From Couchioplanes caeruleus (lineage in GTDB: Bacteria > Actinomycetota > Actinomycetes > Mycobacteriales > Micromonosporaceae): a stretch of 64,000 nucleotides of DNA. The position numbers and the translations under genes were made by a program. The notes below the pieces were generated by a model. The model was not told where the DNA came from. It was given only the letters and a program-made list of their open reading frames with translations, and did not search any database. Location of the stretch: positions 2,859,501-2,923,500 of the forward strand of contig NZ_CP092183.1 in assembly GCF_023499255.1 (NCBI RefSeq), written 5' to 3'. Shown piece by piece: positions 24,203-34,167 of the stretch. The stretch's first letter is position 1. Each line of letters starts with the position of its first letter.

Positions 24203-24910
24203 GTGGAGTCATCGCCGATCACCGCCCCCAGCAGCGCCGCCCCCAGCATCATCGCCCCCAGCATCCTCGCCGCGGACTTCGCGCACCTCGCCGACGCGGT
24301 GCGTGCCATCGAGGGGGCGGCCGACTGGGTGCACGTGGACGTCATGGACAACCATTTCGTGCCGAACCTGACCATCGGCCTGCCCGTGGTGCAGAGCCTG
24401 CGCAAGGCGACGGCCATCCCGTTCGACGTGCACCTGATGATCACCGACCCGGAGCGCTGGGCGCCCGGGTATGCGGAGGCCGGCGCGTACAACGTGACGT
24501 TCCACGCCGAGGCCTGCGAGAACCCGGTGGCGCTGGCGAAGACGCTGCGGGCGGCCGGGGCGAAGGCGGGGCTGGCGATCGACCGGGACACGCCCGTGGA
24601 GCCGTACCTGGAGCTCCTGCCCTACGTGGACACCCTGCTGATCATGACGATCAAGGCCGGTTTCGGCGGTCAGAAGTTCCTGCCGGAGATGCTGGACAAG
24701 GTCCGCGACGTGCGGCGCCGGATCTCCGCGAAGGACCTGCAGGTGCGCCTGGAGGTGGACGGCGGCATCGCGGCCGACACGATCGAGCAGGCCGCGGCGG
24801 CCGGCGCCGACGCCTTCGTGGCCGGCACCGCGGTGTACGGCGCCGAGGACCCCGCGGAGGCGGTCCGCAAGCTGCGGGCCCTCGCCGAGCGATCCCTGGC
24901 CCACTCATGA
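24203..24910 (+). CDS. rpe: Ribulose-phosphate 3-epimerase
   Basis: 235 residues from GTG 24203 (probably leaderless). It interconverts ribulose 5-phosphate and xylulose 5-phosphate, so it controls supply of the ribulose 5-phosphate used by RibBA nearby. The TIM-barrel motifs are clear: [29 protein letters not shown] (metal-binding His and Asp), [20 protein letters not shown] and the catalytic VDGGI. The first 15 residues are a low-complexity Ser/Pro/Ala tail. An ATGA overlap joins it to the response regulator gene. Confidence 0.95.
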   Translation: MESSPITAPSSAAPSIIAPSILAADFAHLADAVRAIEGAADWVHVDVMDNHFVPNLTIGLPVVQSLRKATAIPFDVHLMITDPERWAPGYAEAGAYNVTFHAEACENPVALAKTLRAAGAKAGLAIDRDTPVEPYLELLPYVDTLLIMTIKAGFGGQKFLPEMLDKVRDVRRRISAKDLQVRLEVDGGIAADTIEQAAAAGADAFVAGTAVYGAEDPAEAVRKLRALAERSLAHS

Positions 24911-25929
24911 GCACCGGGGTCGTCCGCCGCGCCGGTGAGGGGCCGGGCAGCGAGCCCGAGGAGAAGCGCGACCTGATCATGGTCGTGGACGACGACGCCG
25001 ACATCGCCGGGTTCGTCGCCTTCAACCTCGAGGTGCACGGCTTCGACGTGGTCCGCGCCCGCAACGGCCAGGAGGCGCTGGAGCTGATGGAGACCCGCCG
25101 CCCCGACCTGGCGGTGGTGGACTGGATGATGCCGCAGATGGACGGCGTCGAGCTGACCCGCCGGCTGCGCGCGGAGCCGCTCACCTCGGCGCTCCCGGTG
25201 ATCATGCTGACCGCCAAGGGCATGACCGTGGACAAGGTCGTCGGCCTCACCGCCGGCGTCGACGACTACCTGGTGAAGCCGTTCGACACCGCGGAGCTCA
25301 TCGCCCGGGTCTCCTCGACGCTGCGGCGCAACAAGGAGTTCCGCGAGGTGTCGCCGCTGACCGGCCTGCCCGGCAACGCCCGCGTCACCCGCGAGATCGT
25401 GGACCGGATGAAGGCGAGCGGCGACTTCTCCGTCGGCTACGTCGACATCGACCGGTTCAAGCCGGTCAACGACGTGTACGGGTTCGACCGCGGCGACGAG
25501 TTCATCACCGTGCTGGCGCGCAGCCTGCACCGGGCCGCGGCCGCCGCCGGGCGCCCGCCGGTGTTCCTGGGCCACATCGGCGGCGACGACTTCGTGTTCA
25601 TCTGCCACCCCGACCAGGTGCTGCCGCTGACCAAGCACATGGTCACCGACTTCGAGGCCTCAGCCGACCAGTTGTACGACCCGGAGGACGCCCAGCGCGG
25701 CTACATCGAGGTGCCGGACCGCCGCGGCGGCAAGCAGCGGGCCGCCCTGGTCACCCTGTCGATCGGCGTCGCGCAGTCGATCTCGGGCGGCCGCCTGTAC
25801 GACGATCACCGTGCGGTCGTCGCGGTCGCGTCGGAGATGAAGAAGGTGGCCAAGAGCCAGCCCGGCTCGTACGTGGCGATCGACCGCCGGCGCAGCGACT
25901 CCGACCTGGACGACGAGCCCACCCTCTGA
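24907..25929 (+). CDS. Response regulator with GGDEF domain
   Basis: 340 residues. Residues about 22-140 are a receiver domain: acidic pocket VDDDAD, phospho-acceptor Asp in [13 protein letters not shown] near residue 75 and the Lys in [15 protein letters not shown] domain follows: [12 protein letters not shown] supplies the first metal Asp and the signature reads IGGDDF, a conservative Glu-to-Asp form, so diguanylate cyclase activity is possible but uncertain. An RxxD inhibitory site is not seen at the usual place. No histidine kinase is adjacent. It overlaps rpe and precedes the FMN riboswitch. Confidence 0.88.
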   Translation: MSTGVVRRAGEGPGSEPEEKRDLIMVVDDDADIAGFVAFNLEVHGFDVVRARNGQEALELMETRRPDLAVVDWMMPQMDGVELTRRLRAEPLTSALPVIMLTAKGMTVDKVVGLTAGVDDYLVKPFDTAELIARVSSTLRRNKEFREVSPLTGLPGNARVTREIVDRMKASGDFSVGYVDIDRFKPVNDVYGFDRGDEFITVLARSLHRAAAAAGRPPVFLGHIGGDDFVFICHPDQVLPLTKHMVTDFEASADQLYDPEDAQRGYIEVPDRRGGKQRAALVTLSIGVAQSISGGRLYDDHRAVVAVASEMKKVAKSQPGSYVAIDRRRSDSDLDDEPTL

Positions 25930-26012
25930 CGCCGCGTGTCGGTGTTGTGACGTGGGTCGCCCGGCAGGTGGCAGATCGCGCGAGACGTGGAAGACTGGCC
26001 GGTGACCCACCA

Positions 26013-26191
26013 CGCGCTGGCGGGACTCGGTGAAATTCCGAACCGGCGGTGATCCTTCCCTGACGGGAGGGTAAGCCCGCGACCCGGACGTCGACCTTCG
26101 GCGGCCGGTGGACCTGGTGAGACTCCGGGGCCGACGGTTGATCGACCGGCACACGCCGATCGGTCAGACAGTCCGGATGGGAGACAGCGCG
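26013..26191 (+). promoter_or_regulatory. FMN riboswitch (RFN element)
   Basis: Conserved blocks appear in order: GGTGAAATTCCGAACCGGCGGTGAT (26029 on, here split by position only), AGCCCGCGAC at 26074, GGTGAGACTCCGGGGCCGACGG at 26116-26137, and CAGTCCGGATGGGAGA at 26169-26184. P1 is CGCGCT at 26013-26018 with AGCGCG at 26186-26191. The variable arm between GACGG and CAGTCC is an extended 11-pair helix (26139-26167). It senses FMN and controls the rib operon. 172 bases separate it from ribD; a TTCCCT/AGGGAA pair (about 26311 and 26347) could mask the ribD ribosome-binding site. Confidence 0.93.
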
Positions 26192-26363
26192 CGGGAACAG
26201 GACCGAGGTGTCCCGGGGTCGGCCCGCCCGGGCTCAGCGCCGTGGGCATGCCGACGCCGCCGCCTTGCCCGGGGCGCGCGAAGCGTACCCTGATGTCCGG
26301 TTTCCGGCTTGTTTCCCTCACCTTCCGGCGCGTGACCGTACCGCGTCAGGGAAGGGCAGAGAG

Positions 26364-27461
26364 ATGGTCACCGAGGACGAGGCGATGCGCCGCGCGATCG
26401 CGCTTGCCGCCCGGGGCCTCGGCACCACCAGCCCCAACCCGGTCGTCGGCTGCCTGCTGCTCAGCGCCGGCGGCGAGGTGGTCGGCGAGGGCTTCCACGC
26501 GTACGCGGGCGGCCCGCACGCCGAGATCGTGGCGCTGGCCCAGGCCGGCGACCGCGCCCGCGGCGGGACGGCGGTGGTCACGCTCGAGCCCTGCAACCAC
26601 ACCGGGCGTACCGGGCCGTGCGCCCAGGCCCTGATCGCCGCCGGCATCACCCGGGTGGTCATCGCCGTCGACGACCCGACGCCCGTCGCGGCCGGGGGCG
26701 CCGCGACGCTGCGGGCCGCCGGGGTGGAGATCGAGACGGGGGTACGCCGGCAGGAGGCCGAGGCGGGCAACGTCGCCTGGCTGACCGCCGTACGCCGGAG
26801 CCGCCCGTACGTGACGTGGAAGTACGCGGCCACCCTCGACGGGCGCTCGGCGGCGGCCGACGGCACCAGCATGTGGATCACCTCGGAGCCGGCCCGCGCC
26901 GACGTGCACCGGCTGCGCAGCACCGTCGACGCCATCGTCGCGGGGGTCGGCACGGTGCTCGCCGACGACCCCCAGCTCACCGTCCGGGACCTGCGCGACG
27001 GCAGCCTCGCGATCAAGCAGCCGCTGCGGGTGGTGGTCGACTCCTCCGGCCGTACCCCCGCGAAAGCGCGCGTGCGCGACGCCGCCGCGGAGAGCTGGAT
27101 CGCGACGGCGGCCGCGGTCGGCGCCGGACCCGACGGCCACGTCGACCTGTCCGCCCTGCTGCGCGAGCTGTACGCCCGCGGCGTGCGCGCGGCCCTGCTG
27201 GAGGGCGGCCCGACGCTGGCGGGCGCGTTCCTCGCGGCCGGCCTGGTCGACCGGGTGGTCGGCTACGTGGCGCCCAAGCTGCTCGGTGCGGGCCGCACGG
27301 CGCTTGTCGACGCCGGCGTCACCACGATCGCCGAGGCGATCGACCTGGACCTGATCGAAGTCACGCAGATCGGCCCCGACCTGCGTTTTGTTGCATCGCT
27401 GCGGCCCAAGCCATCCGACCACCCCACCCACCACCCACAAGCGGAACGAGGCAGAGTCTGA
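26364..27461 (+). CDS. ribD: Bifunctional riboflavin deaminase/reductase
   Basis: 365 residues from ATG 26364. The N-terminal deaminase domain has the zinc site (HAEIVAL and EPCNHTGRTGPC), the C-terminal reductase domain has WKYAATLDGRSAA, LRSTVDAIVAGVGTVLADDPQL and the NADPH-region LLEGGPTLAGAFL. It performs the second and third steps of the GTP branch of riboflavin synthesis. It is the first gene after the FMN riboswitch and its TGA shares a base with the next ATG (TGATG). The last 20 residues are a His/Pro-rich tail. Confidence 0.95.
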   Translation: MVTEDEAMRRAIALAARGLGTTSPNPVVGCLLLSAGGEVVGEGFHAYAGGPHAEIVALAQAGDRARGGTAVVTLEPCNHTGRTGPCAQALIAAGITRVVIAVDDPTPVAAGGAATLRAAGVEIETGVRRQEAEAGNVAWLTAVRRSRPYVTWKYAATLDGRSAAADGTSMWITSEPARADVHRLRSTVDAIVAGVGTVLADDPQLTVRDLRDGSLAIKQPLRVVVDSSGRTPAKARVRDAAAESWIATAAAVGAGPDGHVDLSALLRELYARGVRAALLEGGPTLAGAFLAAGLVDRVVGYVAPKLLGAGRTALVDAGVTTIAEAIDLDLIEVTQIGPDLRFVASLRPKPSDHPTHHPQAERGRV

Positions 27462-28063
27462 TGTTCACGGGGATTGTTGAAGAACTGGGTGAGATCGTCC
27501 GCCTGACCGACGCGGGAGGCGACTCGGCGCTCATCGCCGTCCGCGGACCGCTCGTCACGTCGGACGCGCGGCACGGTGACTCCATCGCCGTCAACGGGGT
27601 CTGCCTGACGGTGATCGACGCCGGGGACGGCGTCTTCACCGCCGACGTCATGGGGGAGACCCTCAAGCGGTCCTCGCTCGGCGCGCTGCGCGAGGGCAGC
27701 CCGGTCAACCTCGAGCGGGCCGCGACGGTCGGTTCGCGCCTCGGCGGGCATCTCGTGCAGGGCCACGTCGACGGGGTCGCCACGATCCTGTCCCGCGAGC
27801 CCGCCGAGCAGTGGGAGGTGCTGCGCTTCTCGCTGCCGGCCGAGCTGTCGCGCTACGTGGTGGAGAAGGGCTCGATCACCGTCGACGGCGTCTCGCTGAC
27901 CGTCATGGCGGTCTCCGCCGACTCGTTCGCGGTCGGGCTGATCCCCACCACGCTGAAACTCACCGTCCTCGGCGCCAAGGGCCCCGGCGATCCGGTGAAC
28001 CTCGAGGTCGACGTCATCGCCAAGTACGTCGAGAAGATGCTGGGAGACCGCAATGCTCGCTGA
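27461..28063 (+). CDS. ribE: Riboflavin synthase (alpha chain)
   Basis: 200 residues with two homologous barrel halves. [10 protein letters not shown] is the standard N-terminus; NGVCLTV (near residue 47) and DGVSLTV (near 145) are the paired lumazine-binding motifs, and [10 protein letters not shown] joins the halves. It dismutates two 6,7-dimethyl-8-ribityllumazine to riboflavin. It starts within the ribD stop and overlaps ribBA by 11 bases. Confidence 0.96.
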   Translation: MFTGIVEELGEIVRLTDAGGDSALIAVRGPLVTSDARHGDSIAVNGVCLTVIDAGDGVFTADVMGETLKRSSLGALREGSPVNLERAATVGSRLGGHLVQGHVDGVATILSREPAEQWEVLRFSLPAELSRYVVEKGSITVDGVSLTVMAVSADSFAVGLIPTTLKLTVLGAKGPGDPVNLEVDVIAKYVEKMLGDRNAR

Positions 28064-29258
28064 TGTGCGCCGGGCCGTGGCCGACATCGCCGCCGGCCGT
28101 CCCGTGATCGTGGTCGACGACGAGGACCGCGAGAACGAGGGCGATCTGATCTTCGCCGCCGAGCACGCCACACCCGAACTGGTCGCGTTCATGGTGCGGT
28201 ACACCTCCGGCTACATCTGCGTGCCGCTGACCGAACAGGAGGCGGACCGGCTGGACCTGCCACCGATGTTCCACACCAACCAGGACCGGCGCGGGACGGC
28301 GTACGCGGTGACCGTGGACGCCGCCGCGGGCATCTCCACCGGCATCTCGGCCGCCGACCGGGCGCACACGATCCGGCTGCTGGCGGGCGCGGACACCAAG
28401 CCGACCGACCTGTCCCGGCCGGGGCACGTGGTGCCGCTGCGCGCCAAGCCCGGTGGCGTGCTGCGCCGGCCCGGGCACACCGAGGCCGCGATCGACCTGG
28501 CCGTGCTGGCGGGGCTGCGGCCGGCCGGGGCGATCTGCGAGATGGTCAACGACGACGGCACGATGATGCGCCTGCCCGATCTGGAGAAGTTCGGCGCCGA
28601 ACACGACCTGGCGGTGATCAGCATCGAGCAGCTGATCGCGTATCGGCGGCGGCACGAGCAGCAGGTCGAGCGGGTCGTCGAGACCCGGCTGCCCACCGAG
28701 CACGGCGACTTCACGGCGGTCGGCTACCGCGCGGCCGTCGACGGCGCCGAGCACGTCGCCCTGGTGTACGGCGACCTCGGCGACGGCGAGGACGTGCTGG
28801 TCCGCGTCCATTCGGAGTGCCTCACCGGCGACGTCTTCGCGTCCGTACGCTGCGACTGCGGCCCCCAGCTCGACGCCGCCCTGGAACGGGTGGCGCTGGC
28901 CGGGCGGGGAGTGGTGCTGTACATGCGCGGGCACGAGGGGCGCGGGATCGGGCTGCTGCACAAGCTGCAGGCGTACCAGTTGCAGGACCGCGGCCTGGAC
29001 ACCGTCGACGCCAACCTTGAGCTGGGCCTGCCCGCCGACGCCCGCGACTACGGCACCGGCGCGCAGATCCTGTACGACCTCGGCGTGCGCTCGATGCGCC
29101 TGCTCACCAACAACCCGGCCAAGCGCGCCGGGCTGGAGGGGTACGGGCTGACGATCACCGGGCGGGAGGCGCTGCCCGTGCGGCTGCACCCGGAGAACGT
29201 GCGCTACCTGCGGACCAAGCGCGACCGCATGGGTCATCTGTTCGAGGCGTTGGGCTGA
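28053..29258 (+). CDS. ribBA: Bifunctional 3,4-dihydroxy-2-butanone-4-phosphate synthase / GTP cyclohydrolase II
   Basis: 401 residues. The RibB half (1-200) has [17 protein letters not shown], the metal-binding acidic site, and [10 protein letters not shown]; the RibA half has [20 protein letters not shown] with three zinc Cys, and [14 protein letters not shown] near residue 292. It supplies both branches of riboflavin synthesis, from ribulose 5-phosphate and GTP. The 11-base overlap with ribE suggests coupled translation. Confidence 0.97.
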   Translation: MLADVRRAVADIAAGRPVIVVDDEDRENEGDLIFAAEHATPELVAFMVRYTSGYICVPLTEQEADRLDLPPMFHTNQDRRGTAYAVTVDAAAGISTGISAADRAHTIRLLAGADTKPTDLSRPGHVVPLRAKPGGVLRRPGHTEAAIDLAVLAGLRPAGAICEMVNDDGTMMRLPDLEKFGAEHDLAVISIEQLIAYRRRHEQQVERVVETRLPTEHGDFTAVGYRAAVDGAEHVALVYGDLGDGEDVLVRVHSECLTGDVFASVRCDCGPQLDAALERVALAGRGVVLYMRGHEGRGIGLLHKLQAYQLQDRGLDTVDANLELGLPADARDYGTGAQILYDLGVRSMRLLTNNPAKRAGLEGYGLTITGREALPVRLHPENVRYLRTKRDRMGHLFEALG

Positions 29259-29302
29259 TCCGGCCTCGCCCGGCATGGGAACATCGTGAAAAAGGGGGCA
29301 TC

Positions 29303-29779
29303 ATGGCCGGTTTCGGGGATCCGCACCTGAACACCGTCGACGCCGCCGGGCTCAAGCTCGGCATCGTCGGCTCGCGCTGGCACGCCGACCTGGTCGACCA
29401 CATGGTCGACCGGGCGCAGGCGGCCGCGAAGGCGTGTGGCGTGGACGAGGTCATCGTGACCCGGGTAGCGGGCTCGGTCGAGCTGCCGATCGTGGCGCAG
29501 GCGCTGGCGAAGAAGTGCGACGCCGTGGTGGCCCTCGGCGTGGTCATCCGCGGCGAGACCGCGCACTTCGACTACGTCTGCGACTCGGTCACCGCGGGCC
29601 TGACCCGGGTGGCGCTGGACGCCGGGACGCCGGTGGCGCACGGGGTGCTCACGGTGGAGAGCCTGGGTCAGGCCAAGGACCGCGCCGGCCTGGAGGACTC
29701 GATCGAGGACAAGGGCTGGCAGAGCACGGTCGCCGTGCTGGACGCCGTGCTCGCCATCCGCCACGTGGAGAAGAGTTGA
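29303..29779 (+). CDS. ribH: 6,7-dimethyl-8-ribityllumazine synthase
   Basis: 158 residues, usual size. It condenses the RibA-branch pyrimidine and the RibB-branch butanone phosphate to lumazine, and forms icosahedral or pentameric cages. Key motifs: GIVGSRWHADLVDHMVDRA, VTRVAGSVELPIVAQALA and GVVIRGETAHFDYVCD with the catalytic His. It begins 44 bases after ribBA. Its stop is four bases from the end of the convergent ABC ATPase gene, and I see no terminator hairpin between them. Confidence 0.96.
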   Translation: MAGFGDPHLNTVDAAGLKLGIVGSRWHADLVDHMVDRAQAAAKACGVDEVIVTRVAGSVELPIVAQALAKKCDAVVALGVVIRGETAHFDYVCDSVTAGLTRVALDAGTPVAHGVLTVESLGQAKDRAGLEDSIEDKGWQSTVAVLDAVLAIRHVEKS

Positions 29780-29783
29780 AGAG

Positions 29784-30527
29784 CTAAAGCCGTCCCGCTT
29801 CGATGATGCGGGCCAGGAACTGGCGGGTCCGCGGCTCCACCGGGTCGCCCAGCACCTGCGACGGCGGCCCGGACTCGAGCACGCGGCCGCCGTCGAGGAA
29901 GACGACCCGGTCCGCGACCTGACGGGCGAAGCCCATCTCGTGGGTGGCCAGGACCATCGTCATGCCCTCCTCCTTGAGGCCGCGGATCATCGTCAGCACC
30001 TCGCCGACCAGTTCCGGGTCGAGCGCCGAGGTGACCTCGTCGAGCAGCAGCAGGCGCGGACTGTTCACCAGCGCCCGGACGATCGCGACGCGCTGCTGCT
30101 GGCCACCGGAGAGCCGGTCGGGGTAGCTGTCCGCCTTGTCGGCGAGGCCGAGCCGGGTCAGCCATTCCATCGCCTGGTCACGTACGTCGGCCGCCGCGCG
30201 CTTGTGCACCTTGGCGGGCGCCAGCGTGATGTTGCGCAGCACGGTCATGTGCGGGAACAGGTTGTACGCCTGGAACACCATGCCGATGCGGCGGCGGACC
30301 AGGTCCGGGTTCACCCGCGGGTCGGTGATGTCCTCGCCGTCGAGCCGGATGGTGCCGTCGTCCACGCCGGTGAGCAGGCTGACGCAGCGCAGCAACGTGG
30401 ACTTGCCCGAGCCGGACGCGCCGATCAGCGCCACCACCTCGTGCTCGCCCACGTCGAGGGACAGGTCGTCGAGGACGACCTGCGACCCGAACACCTTGCG
30501 CACGTTCTCGCACGACAGCAGCATCAT
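29784..30527 (-). CDS. Polar amino acid ABC transporter ATP-binding protein (GlnQ type)
   Basis: 247 residues. Walker A GASGSGKST near residue 38, Q-loop VFQAYNLFPH, ABC signature LSGGQQQRVAIVRAL and Walker B LLLDEVTSALDPE followed by the H-loop THEMGFA, all typical of the GlnQ/HisP group. It drives uptake through the permease encoded upstream, with which it shares an overlap at the start (double Met start; first used). The Walker B has DEVTSALDP, standard for amino-acid importers. It is convergent with ribH. Confidence 0.93.
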   Translation of the reverse strand: MMLLSCENVRKVFGSQVVLDDLSLDVGEHEVVALIGASGSGKSTLLRCVSLLTGVDDGTIRLDGEDITDPRVNPDLVRRRIGMVFQAYNLFPHMTVLRNITLAPAKVHKRAAADVRDQAMEWLTRLGLADKADSYPDRLSGGQQQRVAIVRALVNSPRLLLLDEVTSALDPELVGEVLTMIRGLKEEGMTMVLATHEMGFARQVADRVVFLDGGRVLESGPPSQVLGDPVEPRTRQFLARIIEAGRL

Positions 30528-31387
30528 GACCCCGCGGACTGGCGGCGGGCTGCGCGCAGCGTCACCCAGTCGGTGACGCCGATGAGCGGCAGGGCGAGCA
30601 GGACGAACAGCACCCCGGCCACGATGTACGGCGTGAAGTTGGCGTCCTGGGCGGTGGCGATCTGAGCCGCGCGTACGGCGTCGATCGGGCCCGCGAGCGA
30701 CACCAGCCCCACGTCCTTCTGCAGCGCGACGGTGTCGTTGAGCAGGGGCGGGGCGACGCGGCGCACAGCCTGCGGCAGGACCACGTGCCGCATCGTCTGC
30801 CGGTACGTGAGCCCGAGCGAGCGCGCGGCGGCCAGCTGGCTGGGGTGCACCGACTCGATGCCGGCCCGGAACACCTCGGCCAGGTACGCCCCGTACGTGA
30901 TCACCAGCGCCGCCCCGCCGAGCACCAGCACCGACGGCATCCCCTGCAGCCGCAGGCCGGGCACGCCGAGGGTGCACACGTACAGCACGATGATCAGCGG
31001 GAGGCCGCGGAACGCGTACGTGTATCCCGTCGCCAGCGCGCGCACCGGGAAGAAGACCGGTCCGCGCAGCGTGCGCAGCACCGCGACCAGCAGGCCGAGC
31101 GCGAGCGCGGCGGCGGCGCAGACGACCAGCAGCCGGATGTTCAGCCAGAGACCCTCGAGGATGTCGGGCAGGTACTTGCGGGCGATGCCGGCGTCGAAGA
31201 AGGACGACTTCACGCGGTCCCAGCCCGGCGCCCCGGTGACCGCGAACGCCAGGGCGGCGCCGACGGCCGCGGTGGACAACGCCGCCAGCAGCACCGAGCG
31301 GATCGTCTGCCGTCGCCGGTAGGCGATCCGCCCGAGCTGGACGTCGCTGGGCCGATGGAGCTCGGGCCGGTGGAGCTCGGCGGTCAC
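30524..31387 (-). CDS. Polar amino acid ABC transporter permease
   Basis: 287 residues from a GTG overlapping the stop of the binding-protein gene. About five or six membrane segments: one near residues 27-47, then several from about 78 on and a last near 255. The family fold is shown by [13 protein letters not shown] and the EAA loop [25 protein letters not shown] followed by [16 protein letters not shown]. An N-terminal cytosolic stretch has repeated LHRPE words. It likely forms a homodimer since only one permease is encoded. Confidence 0.92.
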   Translation of the reverse strand: MTAELHRPELHRPSDVQLGRIAYRRRQTIRSVLLAALSTAAVGAALAFAVTGAPGWDRVKSSFFDAGIARKYLPDILEGLWLNIRLLVVCAAAALALGLLVAVLRTLRGPVFFPVRALATGYTYAFRGLPLIIVLYVCTLGVPGLRLQGMPSVLVLGGAALVITYGAYLAEVFRAGIESVHPSQLAAARSLGLTYRQTMRHVVLPQAVRRVAPPLLNDTVALQKDVGLVSLAGPIDAVRAAQIATAQDANFTPYIVAGVLFVLLALPLIGVTDWVTLRAARRQSAGS

Positions 31388-32262
31388 GAAAGCTCGGGGG
31401 CCCCGCCGCTGCCGGCGAGCCAGGTCTTCTCCAGTACCGCGAGGGTGCCGTCCTGACGCAGCTGGTCGACGGCCGCGCTCACGCACGGGGTCAGCTTGGA
31501 GCCGAGGTCGAGCACCATGCCGAACTGTTCGGGTACGCCCACCTGCGGCAGCTGACCGACGATGACGCCGTCGTCCAGCTCCGCCGCGGTCATGTAGAAC
31601 GCGGTCGGCAGGTCCACCACGATGCCGTCGACCTGCTTGTTCTCGAGCGCCTTCTTGGCGTCGTCGTTGTTGTTGAAGACCTGCGGCTGCGCGTCCGGCT
31701 TGATCAGCTCGGTGATCGCCTGGTAGCTGGTCGTGCCGACCTGGGCGCCGAGCTTGGCGCCCTTGAGCTCGGCCAGCGTCTTCGCGCCGGCGATCTTCGA
31801 GCCCTTGGTCGTGATCACGGTCTGCCGCACGAGGTAGTACGGCGACGAGAAATCGACCGCCTTGCGCCGCTCGGGCGTGATGGAGAACTGGTTGATGTCG
31901 ACGTCGAACGTCTTCGGGCCCGGGGCGATCGCGTTGTTGAACGTCACCTGGGTCCAGACCACATTCGGCGCCGGGTAGCCGAGGCGCTCGGCCACCTGGT
32001 ACGCCACCGCGGACTCGAAGCCCTTGCCGTTGGCGGGCTTGTTGTCGCTGAACCACGGCTCGTACGCCGGGTTGTCGGTGCCGATCGTGAGCTTGCCCGG
32101 CGTCATCGTGTCGAGGGCGCCCGGGGCGCAGGCCGCGCTGGAGGCGGACGCGGAGCCGCTCGCGGCGGGGGTGCCCTGCTCGTCCGCGGGCGCGCAGGCG
32201 GCGAGCGTGACGGCGAGCACAGCGGCGCCGCCGAGCGCGGCGAAGGTGTTTCTGCTGACCAT
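31384..32262 (-). CDS. Amino acid ABC transporter substrate-binding lipoprotein
   Basis: 292 residues. Lipoprotein signal peptide with lipobox VTLAAC (Cys 23) and a short Ser/Ala linker, then a SBP_bac_3 domain: [57 protein letters not shown]. The Arg in [11 protein letters not shown] fits binding of an amino-acid carboxylate, but the exact ligand is not readable. First gene of the three-gene importer operon; divergent from hisE across 78 bases. Confidence 0.93.
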   Translation of the reverse strand: MVSRNTFAALGGAAVLAVTLAACAPADEQGTPAASGSASASSAACAPGALDTMTPGKLTIGTDNPAYEPWFSDNKPANGKGFESAVAYQVAERLGYPAPNVVWTQVTFNNAIAPGPKTFDVDINQFSITPERRKAVDFSSPYYLVRQTVITTKGSKIAGAKTLAELKGAKLGAQVGTTSYQAITELIKPDAQPQVFNNNDDAKKALENKQVDGIVVDLPTAFYMTAAELDDGVIVGQLPQVGVPEQFGMVLDLGSKLTPCVSAAVDQLRQDGTLAVLEKTWLAGSGGAPELS

Positions 32263-32340
32263 GACGCGCAGGCTAACCCACGTCCCAAGAGATGGGGCCG
32301 TCCGTCGTCATCGGTTAATGAGCTGCAACAATTCCCTCCC

Positions 32341-32604
32341 GTGAAGACGTTCGAAGAGTTGTTCGCCGAGCTTCAGGCGAAGGCGGTGCAGCGGCCCGAG
32401 GGCTCGGGCACCGTCGCGGCGCTGGACAAGGGCGTGCACTTCATCGGGAAGAAGGTCGTCGAGGAAGCAGCCGAGTCGTGGATGGCGGCCGAGCACGAGG
32501 GCCCCGACCGCGCCGCCGAGGAGATCTCGCAGCTGCTCTACCAGGCACAAGTCCTGATGATCGCCACCGGTCTCGAGCTGAAGGACGTCTACCGACATCT
32601 CTGA
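32341..32604 (+). CDS. hisE: Phosphoribosyl-ATP pyrophosphatase
   Basis: 87 residues from GTG 32341. It converts PR-ATP to PR-AMP, second step of histidine synthesis. The all-alpha MazG-like fold is shown by [14 protein letters not shown] and [14 protein letters not shown], whose acidic residues bind Mg2+. The region just before the GTG has an AACAAT -10 candidate (32326-32331) only ten bases away, so the mRNA may be leaderless or nearly so. hisG follows 44 bases later; the other his genes are not in the window. Confidence 0.94.
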   Translation: MKTFEELFAELQAKAVQRPEGSGTVAALDKGVHFIGKKVVEEAAESWMAAEHEGPDRAAEEISQLLYQAQVLMIATGLELKDVYRHL

Positions 32605-32648
32605 CGTGCCCTCTCGCCCCCATCGAGCCTCGTCGAAGGAGCACGTCC

Positions 32649-33494
32649 ATGCTGCGCATCGCCGTACCCAACAAGGGAACCCTGTCCGCACCGTCCGCCC
32701 AGATGCTGCGCGACGCTGGTTACCGCCAGCGCACCGACCCGAAGGACCTCGTCTGCCGTGACGAGGACAACAATGTCGAGTTCTTCTACCTGCGTCCCCG
32801 GGACATCGCCACGTACGTCGCCTCCGGTGATCTGGATCTCGGTATCACCGGGCGGGATCTGCTGGTGGACTCGGCCGTACCCGCTCAGGAGCTGCTCGAC
32901 CTGAGCTTCGGCGGGGCCACGTTCCGCTGGGCCGCGCCGGCCGGGACGCTGGAGTCTGCCGCCGAGATCGGCGGCCGGCGCATCGCCACCGCGTACCCGG
33001 GGGTGGTGGAGCGGTATCTCGCCGAGCACGACCTGAAGGCCGACGTGGTCCGCCTCGACGGGGCGGTGGAGAACGCCGTACGCCTCGGGGTCGCGGACCT
33101 GATCGCCGACGTCGTCGAGACCGGCACCACGCTGCGCCAGGCGGGGCTGGTCACGGTCGGGGAGCCGCTGCTGCGCTCGTCGGCCATCCTGATCGGCCGG
33201 CACAACGACACCGCCGAGGCCAAGACGTCGCAGCTCATCCGGCGGCTGCAGGGCGTCCTGGTGGCCCGCAGCTACGTGATGCTGGCGTACGACGTCCGCG
33301 CCGACCTGCTGGAGAACGCGACCGCGCTGACCCCGGGCATCGAGTCGCCGACCGTCTCGCCGCTGCACCGCGAGGGCTGGGTGGCGGTGCAGGCGATGGT
33401 CCGGCGCGCGGAGGTGCACCGGATCATGGACGAGCTGTACGAGCTCGGCGCCCGCGCCATCCTGGTCACCGACATCTCCAACTGCCGGCTGTAG
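32649..33494 (+). CDS. hisG: ATP phosphoribosyltransferase (long form)
   Basis: 281 residues, the HisZ-independent long form with a C-terminal regulatory domain. It starts histidine synthesis by joining ATP and PRPP and is feedback-inhibited by histidine in known long forms. Motifs: RIAVPNKGTLS, DLDLGITGRDLL, DLIADVVETGTTLRQAGL (PRPP loop) and the C-terminal SPTVSPLHREGWVAVQAMV. ATG 32649 follows AAGGAG. Order hisE-hisG next to rib genes is conserved in actinobacteria. Confidence 0.96.
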   Translation: MLRIAVPNKGTLSAPSAQMLRDAGYRQRTDPKDLVCRDEDNNVEFFYLRPRDIATYVASGDLDLGITGRDLLVDSAVPAQELLDLSFGGATFRWAAPAGTLESAAEIGGRRIATAYPGVVERYLAEHDLKADVVRLDGAVENAVRLGVADLIADVVETGTTLRQAGLVTVGEPLLRSSAILIGRHNDTAEAKTSQLIRRLQGVLVARSYVMLAYDVRADLLENATALTPGIESPTVSPLHREGWVAVQAMVRRAEVHRIMDELYELGARAILVTDISNCRL

Positions 33495-33504
33495 TGGCAG
33501 AGTT

Positions 33505-33963
33505 ATGAGCGTGACTACTCCGACCCGTGACGCCGTCGAGTTCCGCCCGCGGCGCATCCGCTGGGTGGCCGGCATCTCGGCCGCCGCCGTGGTGATCCTC
33601 TTCACCGCGCTCAGCTTCGGCCTGCACGGCGCGACGGGCGACGGCATGGGCCAGTTCGAGCGGGGCGACCAGACGGCCATGATCGGCCTGGGCCTCCTCG
33701 CCGCCGCGGGCATCCTCGCCTTCACCCGGCCCCGGGTCCGCGCGGACGCGGAGCACGTACGGATCCGCAACGTCATCGGTAACTTCGATCTGCCCTGGTC
33801 GGCGGTGCGGGCGGTGCGCTTCGACCGCAACGCCGCCTGGGCGATGCTGGAGCTGCACGACGACGAGACCGTCCCGGTGCACGCCCTCCAGGCGGCCGAC
33901 AAGGAATACGCCGTCGAGGGTGTCCGTGCACTGCGGGCCCTTCATTCGGCAGCGTCTTCCTGA
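33505..33963 (+). CDS. Small membrane protein with bacterial PH-like domain
   Basis: 152 residues, two membrane segments (about 20-42 and 58-78) followed by a short soluble domain: RVRADAEHVRIRNVIGNFDLPWSAVRAVRFDR matches the bacterial PH-like domain family 6 pattern common after hisG in actinobacteria. Role unknown; it likely sits in the inner membrane with the soluble domain in the cytoplasm. It begins 10 bases after hisG, so it is in the same transcript. ATG 33505 or GTG 33511 could be the start. Confidence 0.82.
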   Translation: MSVTTPTRDAVEFRPRRIRWVAGISAAAVVILFTALSFGLHGATGDGMGQFERGDQTAMIGLGLLAAAGILAFTRPRVRADAEHVRIRNVIGNFDLPWSAVRAVRFDRNAAWAMLELHDDETVPVHALQAADKEYAVEGVRALRALHSAASS

Positions 33964-33968
33964 GCTGG

Positions 33969-33974
33969 TAGACT
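33969..33974 (+). promoter_or_regulatory. Candidate -10 element (TAGACT) of infC operon
   Basis: GGTAGACTTCG follows the stop of the PH-domain gene at once and marks the likely start of the long infC leader. No convincing -35. The word recurs before def and pheS. Confidence 0.45.
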
Positions 33975-34167
33975 TCGCCGCAGTCGACCACGCCTGCCCT
34001 CCTGACCCTCGGGTCCGGTGGCCGCGGGCGCGAAAGAGGAGCCCGCTGGTTCCCACCCGAGTCGCCTCCCGCGTTCGCGCGGGACGGTGTCCGGGTCCGG
34101 TCAACCGGCCCGGGGAATACCCCGGTGCCGGTGTGCGTCCTCATGGACGCCGATGACCGGTCGAGCG

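Noticed and set aside
24160..24906. Longer N-terminus for the GGDEF response regulator
   Set aside because: It is out of frame with rpe in the same region; the ATGA start at 24907 fits operon spacing and the receiver domain.
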